Origin: JALUUH01 sp964636675
GTDB taxonomy: Bacteria; Pseudomonadota; Gammaproteobacteria; S012-40
Assembly (NCBI GenBank): GCA_964636675.1
Contig: CAZWUO010000140.1
Location: 1 to 10,380 of the forward strand
Reading direction: 5' to 3'
DNA length: 10,380 nucleotides
Position numbers and translations under genes: made by a program. This document shows positions 6,613 through 10,380 of the stretch, piece by piece (position 1 is the first letter of the stretch; each line of letters starts with the position of its first letter). The notes beneath the pieces were generated by a model, which was given only the letters and a program-made list of their open reading frames with translations, searched no databases and was not told the DNA's origin.

Positions 6613-6800
6613 AGATGCTCTCCACAGTTACCGTATTCTCCCGACCTCTCGAACCCTAAGGATTCAAGTGGGAACGACGACTGCCATATAAGGCTTTCCG
6701 TCTAGCGGACATGCACACAACAGCAGAATTTAGTCCCCAAGGCGAAATTTATCGGCTCAAGAAATAACTGAGAGTTATACGCATAACGCAGAGAGCATCG
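6613..6800 (-). ncRNA. ssrS: 6S RNA
   Basis: 6S RNA binds sigma70-RNA polymerase holoenzyme and restrains transcription in stationary phase. On the minus strand the ends pair perfectly: GATGCTCTC (6799-6791) with GAGAGCATC (6622-6614). Conserved blocks of gammaproteobacterial 6S are present in order: TTGAGCCGATAAATTTC, the apical CATGTCCG/CGGAAAGCCTTA, and CACTTGAATCC followed by TAGGGTTC. Length (about 188 nt) is close to E. coli's 184 nt. The position between zapA and ygfA is the conserved ssrS locus. No terminator is visible after the closing stem, so the 3' end is probably made by processing of a transcript running into ygfA. Exact ends are approximate. Confidence 0.93.
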
Positions 6801-6806
6801 ACTTTG

Positions 6807-6835
6807 ATTCTACACGGGAAGCTGCATGTTTTCAT
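6807..6835 (-). promoter_or_regulatory. Candidate ssrS (6S RNA) promoter overlapping the zapA stop codon
   Basis: On the minus strand TAGAAT (6812-6807) lies 7 nt before the predicted 6S 5' end, the right distance for a -10 element. Its first three bases are the TAG stop codon of zapA. A weak -35-like ATGAAA (6835-6830) is 17 bp upstream, inside the zapA coding end. The elements are seen directly; their use is inferred. Confidence 0.5.
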
Positions 6836-7118
6836 CTAATGCGACATCAATTTTTTCGCGCATTCCCTGCAATCGAGTCTTGACAAATTGAGCCGTTTCT
6901 TTTTCTAGCTCATGCCTTTGCACCAGATCATGCGCAATATTAAGTGCGGACAGTATGGCGATACTCTCAGTACTTGCAATTTTGCCGGAATCTTTGATTT
7001 CACGCATTTTTTCATCGAGTAATCTTGCAGATTCAAGCAATGCCTGCTTTTCACTTTCACGACAGGATATCCGATACTCTTTACCCAAAATTTGTACTGC
7101 CACGCCAATAGACGTCAT
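6810..7118 (-). CDS. zapA: Cell division protein ZapA
   Basis: ZapA cross-links FtsZ protofilaments at the division ring. The 102-aa protein has the ZapA shape: an N-terminal beta region with ILGKEYRISCRESEKQAL (10-27), then RLLDEKMREIKDSGKIASTESIAILSALNIAHDL, where the 'S-x-E-x-x-A-x-L-x-A-L-N-x-A-x-D' pattern is diagnostic, and then a charged coiled-coil tail. Length is normal. An SD (AAGAGG, inside the last codons of the upstream gene) precedes the ATG by about 9 nt, and only 4 nt separate the two genes, so they are translated from one message. The stop codon forms part of the 6S RNA promoter -10. Confidence 0.95.
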   Translation of the reverse strand: MTSIGVAVQILGKEYRISCRESEKQALLESARLLDEKMREIKDSGKIASTESIAILSALNIAHDLVQRHELEKETAQFVKTRLQGMREKIDVALDENMQLPV

Positions 7119-7122
7119 AAAA

Positions 7123-7332
7123 TCAAGCCTCTTGCTCCATCTCTCTTAATCGCCCTAAAATAACCTCAACTTTTTGCTTGGCATTCTCATTTTTCTCAAT
7201 CAAGTCAACACGCTCGCTTTTCAAGGTAGATAACTCTTTTTGCAGAGTGCGATTCTCCTCGCGCAATCGAACAACAAGCTCGAGCAACTGGGTTATTTTG
7301 GTTTCGGTCCTTTTTACACCTAGGTCTTCCAT
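7123..7332 (-). CDS. TIGR02449 family / ZapB-like small coiled-coil protein
   Basis: The 69-residue protein is almost entirely a predicted coiled coil, with leucine heptads (ITQLLELVVRLREENRTLQKELSTL) and then ERVDLIEKNENAKQKVEVILGRL. The ENxxL and ER-L-EKN-xA-x-VE-I-RL pattern matches the TIGR02449 family, small proteins encoded just upstream of zapA in many non-enteric gammaproteobacteria. The family is often called ZapB-like. A role as a ZapA partner is inferred from position and coiled-coil form, not shown. A weak SD (AGAGAA) precedes the ATG. It is the first gene of the zapA/ssrS/ygfA/EVE transcription unit. Confidence 0.88.
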   Translation of the reverse strand: MEDLGVKRTETKITQLLELVVRLREENRTLQKELSTLKSERVDLIEKNENAKQKVEVILGRLREMEQEA

Positions 7333-7407
7333 ATCAAAATTTCTCTAATTTCTTAAAAACACTCATTTTTCTACTTTTAAATCACGCTTTGGACTGCACA
7401 GAATTCA

Positions 7408-7435
7408 ATGCTAGCATGTAACAACTCATTCACAA
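7408..7435 (-). promoter_or_regulatory. Candidate promoter of the ZapB-like/zapA unit
   Basis: On the minus strand TTGTGA (7435-7430) is followed after 16 bp by TAGCAT (7413-7408), preceded by TGC to make an extended -10. Each hexamer matches the consensus at 4 of 6 positions. The -10 is embedded in the palindrome ATGCTAGCAT (7408-7417), a possible operator. The leader would be about 70 nt. Confidence 0.3.
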
Positions 7436-7655
7436 AGAGCTTGGAGAGTTTTGATTTAATTGACGGAAGTGAGCTTGCTTGCATGCTCACACATTCTGCC
7501 AAATCAACGGATAACCCGTAAGCTGGAAGCAATTTTGCAACCAACAATATGCCTTGCCGTATATATATCAGCACTCAAGCAAGAACACGGACAAGGTGAG
7601 GTCATGCTCAGCAAACAAAATCTTCACATCGAATGCGGGCACTTCTATTAACACA

Positions 7656-7664
7656 TGCTAAAAT
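7656..7664 (+). promoter_or_regulatory. Candidate extended -10 element for ygfB-pepP-ubiH
   Basis: TGCTAAAAT is an extended -10 (TGn plus TAAAAT, 5 of 6 match) with no recognisable -35. It would give a leader of about 110 nt containing the 12-bp palindrome ATGCAATTGCAT (7710-7721). This is weak evidence; the true promoter could be elsewhere in the region. Confidence 0.28.
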
Positions 7665-7781
7665 ACATATTAGCCCGAATTATCTGGGATAAATTTTAGA
7701 GTTATCTTAATGCAATTGCATGAATAGCAGAAGATATCTCAAATTGTGCTTTTGGTCATTAACGTTTATTGAGAAACATGG

Positions 7782-8354
7782 ATGAGTAAAGATAAAGAAT
7801 TAGATTTTGAGGACATTGATCGCTGCCTAGATACCATTGATGCGGATGTAGAGGCCGCTGAGGCTCACGGCACACTTTGCGGCATCCTGTGCATTAATGG
7901 CCAAGGAGACATCAATCTCTGGCTAAGCCAAATTATCGGAGACCAGGATCCACTAAATATACGCGTAAAAGAAGCTCAGTCCTTATTAATGGATTTGCAT
8001 GACGGCGCTACGGAACTACTCAACGACGGAAACTATGAGCTGCAATTACTGGTACGACCCGATTCTGCGCCGTTAGCGGACAGAATATATGACCTAACAC
8101 AGTGGTGCCAGGGATTTCTTTTTGGCCTAGCTGCGGCCGGCATCAAAGACCTCGATAACTTACCTGAAGATGCCGCAGAAATAATGACCGACATCGTTGA
8201 AATCTCCAAAGCCGGCTACGATACGACACAAAACGACGAAGCAAACGAAGAAGCCTATTATGAAGTCATCGAATACATACGGTTAGGTGTTTTTATTATA
8301 TACAACCAATACAATATGGCCTTAAATGAAGCCTCAAGAACAACCATTCACTAA
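7782..8354 (+). CDS. ygfB: YgfB/YecA-type UPF0149 family protein
   Basis: This is a cytoplasmic, all-helical protein of 190 aa. Family marks are EAHGTLCGILC (27-37), WCQGFLFGLAAAG (108-120) and EEAYYEVIEYIRLGVFIIYNQ (156-176), in that order. It is acidic overall (many D and E). It has no enzymatic motif. In Pseudomonas aeruginosa, YgfB is reported to affect ampDh3 expression by opposing the activator AlpA; whether that holds here is unknown. ATG 7782 is chosen because the weak SD-like GAG (7771-7773) stands 8 nt away. An ATG at 7778 in another frame gives only M-D-E-stop. ygfB heads a compact unit with pepP and ubiH, as in E. coli and Pseudomonas. Confidence 0.93.
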   Translation: MSKDKELDFEDIDRCLDTIDADVEAAEAHGTLCGILCINGQGDINLWLSQIIGDQDPLNIRVKEAQSLLMDLHDGATELLNDGNYELQLLVRPDSAPLADRIYDLTQWCQGFLFGLAAAGIKDLDNLPEDAAEIMTDIVEISKAGYDTTQNDEANEEAYYEVIEYIRLGVFIIYNQYNMALNEASRTTIH

Positions 8355-8368
8355 AATCCACCAACCTC

Positions 8369-9676
8369 ATGACGAAACAAGAATTCAAGCGGCGAAGAAC
8401 CCAGCTTTTAAAATCACTCAAACCCAATAGCATCGCGATAATCACCACCGCCACCGAAAAATTTCGCAATCGCGATGCCGACTATTTCTACCGTCCCGAC
8501 AGCGATTTTTATTATCTCACTGGATTTAAAGAACCCGAAGCAGTCGCGCTTTTTATTACGCAAAAAAAAAGCGCTAAGTTTATTTTATTTTGCCGTGAAA
8601 AAGACCCCTTACTAGAGACCTGGAATGGACGCCGCGCCGGGATAGAAGGTGCGCTTGCAGAATACAATGCACTCGAAGCATTCTCGATCAAACGCCTGGA
8701 TGAAATGCTTCCTCAGCTGCTCGAAAACAAAAAACACATTTATTATACCTTGGGTGCAGATAACACATTTGATCAACGGGTACTTGGCTGGCTCAATGAA
8801 ACGCAGGGAAAAACTCGAACCGGCACTACCGCACCGGACAACTTTATCTCTCTTGGCCCTATTATCCACGAAATGCGCTTACGCAAAAGCCCTGCTGAAA
8901 TTTCTTGTATGCGCAAAGCCGCGCAGATTTCAGCCCAAGCACACATTAGAGCCATGCAGACCTGTCGTCCAGGACTTAAGGAATATGCCGTAGAAGCCGA
9001 ATTATTACATCATTTTAAACAAAATGGCTGTCACCTCGCTTACAACTCTATCGTCGGTGGTGGAGCGAATGGCTGCATTTTGCACTATGTCGAAAATGAC
9101 GCCACACTGCATAACAGTGAACTCTTGCTCATAGATGCCGGTGCGGAATATCAATATTACGCGGCTGACATCACCCGAACTTTCCCCATTAACGGAAAAT
9201 TTACCCGCGAACAAAAAGCAATTTACGAATTAGTATTGCAAGCGCAACTCGCAGCTATTCGCAACATCAAACCTGGCAAGCACTGGAATCAACCTCATAT
9301 AGCCGCCGTTAGGGTTCTCACTAAGGGCCTGGTGAAACTTGGCTTATTAAAAGGCGATGTTAAACAATTAATTAAAGATGAGAAATATCGCCAATTTTAT
9401 ATGCACAGAACCGGACACTGGCTCGGCATGGATGTGCATGATGTCGGCGAATACAAAATAAACGGTAAATGGCGCATCTTGGAACCCGGCATGGTATTAA
9501 CGGTAGAACCTGGAATATACATTTCCGCAAATGCGAAAGGGGTTGCCAAAAAATGGCGGAATATTGGTATCCGCATTGAAGATGATGTTTTAGTCACGCA
9601 TCAAGGGCACGAGGTGCTATCATCGGATGCACCAAAAACGGTTGCTGAAATAGAAGCACTCATGGCCGCACAATAG
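8369..9676 (+). CDS. pepP: Xaa-Pro aminopeptidase P
   Basis: PepP removes N-terminal residues that precede proline, acting in the cytoplasm with two Mn ions. The 435-aa protein has an N-terminal creatinase-like domain (about 1-170, with RNRDADYFYRPDSDFYYLTGF at 33-53) and a C-terminal pita-bread metallopeptidase domain (from about 176). The five metal ligands are visible: Asp256 (LIDAGAE), Asp267 (AADITRTFP), His350 (GHWLGMDVHDVG), Glu380 (TVEPGIY) and Glu404 (IRIEDDV). His357 in DVHDV is the usual second histidine. Length and motifs match E. coli PepP (441 aa). The ATG lies 14 nt after the ygfB stop and has no SD, since the bases before it are pyrimidine/C-rich, so translation probably depends on ribosomes leaving ygfB. 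ubiH follows 9 bp after its stop. Confidence 0.97.
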   Translation: MTKQEFKRRRTQLLKSLKPNSIAIITTATEKFRNRDADYFYRPDSDFYYLTGFKEPEAVALFITQKKSAKFILFCREKDPLLETWNGRRAGIEGALAEYNALEAFSIKRLDEMLPQLLENKKHIYYTLGADNTFDQRVLGWLNETQGKTRTGTTAPDNFISLGPIIHEMRLRKSPAEISCMRKAAQISAQAHIRAMQTCRPGLKEYAVEAELLHHFKQNGCHLAYNSIVGGGANGCILHYVENDATLHNSELLLIDAGAEYQYYAADITRTFPINGKFTREQKAIYELVLQAQLAAIRNIKPGKHWNQPHIAAVRVLTKGLVKLGLLKGDVKQLIKDEKYRQFYMHRTGHWLGMDVHDVGEYKINGKWRILEPGMVLTVEPGIYISANAKGVAKKWRNIGIRIEDDVLVTHQGHEVLSSDAPKTVAEIEALMAAQ

Positions 9677-9685
9677 GTAACACAG

Positions 9686-10380
9686 ATGAAAACCCAACAC
9701 GATTTCGATGTCATCATTGTCGGCGGCGGCATGGTAGGTGCGAGCATGGCCTGCACTTTAGGCGATCAAAATCTTTCCGTTGGCGTGATTGAAGCATTTC
9801 CGTTACGTTCTAACGCGCAACCCAGTTACGATGCACGCAGCATAGCACTTGCATATGGTAGCCGAAAAATTCTCCAAAGCCTTGAGATCTGGGATCGCTT
9901 GAAAAACAAGGTCACGCCGATTAAAAAAATTCATATTTCTGATCAAGGCTCGTTTGGAATTACCCGGCTCGATAGCCAACAAGAAGGTGTTGATGCGCTC
10001 GGGTATGTGGTAGAAAATCGCATCATCGGCGCTGCGTTAAATGAAAAGCTTGCCCAATTCGCTAATATTGAACTCATTTGCCCGGCTAAGCTCATCCAAC
10101 TTTCGCTAACAGATGACTCTGCAACCCTTGTTTTAGAGCAAGAAAACACCCAACGCACACTCACCAGCAAGCTTGTCATTGCAGCAGATGGCGGGAACTC
10201 TGGCGTCAGAAAGCAACTGGGCATCGATACCCATCATTGGGAATACGGGCAATCAGCCGTGATTAGTACTGTCTCGCCGCGCAAACCACATCACAATATT
10301 GCCTACGAACGATTCACCCCATCCGGCCCCGTGGCATTGCTACCACTCGATGCAAACCGCTGCTCGCTCGTGCTCACCGT
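9686..10380 (+). CDS. ubiH: 2-octaprenyl-6-methoxyphenol hydroxylase, 5' part (runs off the window)
   Basis: This is an FAD-dependent aromatic hydroxylase of ubiquinone biosynthesis. 231 complete codons are present; E. coli UbiH is about 390 aa, so roughly the C-terminal 40% lies outside the window. The FAD Rossmann motif IIVGGGMVGA is at 10-19, DARSIALAYGS at 49-59 is typical of the UbiH/UbiF/UbiI/VisC group, and the DG motif lies in AADGGNSGVRKQLG (166-179). Assignment to UbiH rather than a paralog rests mostly on the ygfB-pepP-ubiH gene order. The start ATG at 9686 has an AGG SD (9675-9677) 8 nt upstream that overlaps the pepP TAG stop, indicating coupling. No frameshift is seen in the part present. 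Confidence 0.92.
   Translation, partial: MKTQHDFDVIIVGGGMVGASMACTLGDQNLSVGVIEAFPLRSNAQPSYDARSIALAYGSRKILQSLEIWDRLKNKVTPIKKIHISDQGSFGITRLDSQQEGVDALGYVVENRIIGAALNEKLAQFANIELICPAKLIQLSLTDDSATLVLEQENTQRTLTSKLVIAADGGNSGVRKQLGIDTHHWEYGQSAVISTVSPRKPHHNIAYERFTPSGPVALLPLDANRCSLVLT

Larger units (their letters stand above)
7333..7781. other. 449-bp divergent non-coding control region
   Basis: This stretch separates two divergent units. I find no gene I can support: frames of 60-66 codons exist on both strands (7377-7574 minus, 7460-7651 plus, TTG start) but have no SD and no family resemblance, and they overlap each other. It holds a 10-bp palindrome ATGCTAGCAT (7408-7417), a 12-bp palindrome ATGCAATTGCAT (7710-7721) and candidate promoters for both sides. 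It could host a small RNA or a gene remnant; nothing in it proves either. Confidence 0.5.

Noticed and set aside
6905..7149. Alternative frames across zapA on both strands
   Set aside because: The zapA frame has the diagnostic motif and correct length; the others are out-of-frame shadows.
7377..7651. Small open frames of 65 codons (minus) and 63 codons (plus, TTG start) in the zapA/ygfB gap
   Set aside because: They overlap each other, lack SD sequences, and their translations resemble no family I know.
7778..7789. Minimal frame ATGGATGAGTAA overlapping the ygfB start
   Set aside because: Three codons only; the purine stretch is better spaced for ATG 7782, and such overlaps are common by chance.
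9943..10224. 93-codon minus-strand frame near the right edge
   Set aside because: It lies wholly opposite the ubiH coding region, whose FAD and DG motifs are intact; a shadow frame.

Overview
The window is chromosomal and comes from a gammaproteobacterium. Two neighbouring gene sets show this: zapB-like/zapA/ssrS(6S RNA)/ygfA on the minus strand and ygfB/pepP/ubiH on the plus strand. This is the divergent arrangement known from Escherichia, Pseudomonas and relatives. The moderate base composition and the split, B12-dependent ribonucleotide reductase argue against an enteric host. They fit a Pseudomonas- or Legionellales-like lineage, but I cannot place it more precisely. No mobile element, CRISPR array, tRNA or rRNA was seen.

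Region 1 (1-2150) is a protein-quality-control pair on the minus strand. An Hsp20 small heat-shock protein, with a good heat-shock (sigma32-like) promoter, lies upstream of a periplasmic DegP/DegQ-type serine protease with two PDZ domains.

Region 2 (2150-5490) is a deoxyribonucleotide-synthesis operon on the plus strand. A control region carries a perfect NrdR-box palindrome, a second AT-rich 24-bp palindrome, a sigma70-like promoter and three abutting hairpins in the predicted leader. It precedes nrdJa (catalytic subunit of adenosylcobalamin-dependent RNR) and nrdJb (a separate small subunit with the TSCPD domain and the cysteine-rich redox tail). A strong intrinsic terminator closes the operon.

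Region 3 (5501-7413, minus strand) reads, in transcription order, TIGR02449/ZapB-like coiled coil, zapA (cell division), 6S RNA, ygfA (5-formyltetrahydrofolate cyclo-ligase) and an EVE-domain protein. The 6S promoter -10 element overlaps the zapA stop codon. ygfA and the EVE gene overlap by ATGA.

Region 4 (7333-7781) is a non-coding divergent control region. Region 5 (7782-10380, plus strand) is ygfB, pepP and the 5' part of ubiH (ubiquinone synthesis), tightly packed and running out of the window.

Most of the window is ordinary, well-conserved core genome. I see no convincing undescribed multi-gene system. The most interesting material is regulatory: the nrdJ control region and leader, and the compact zapA/ssrS/ygfA junctions.
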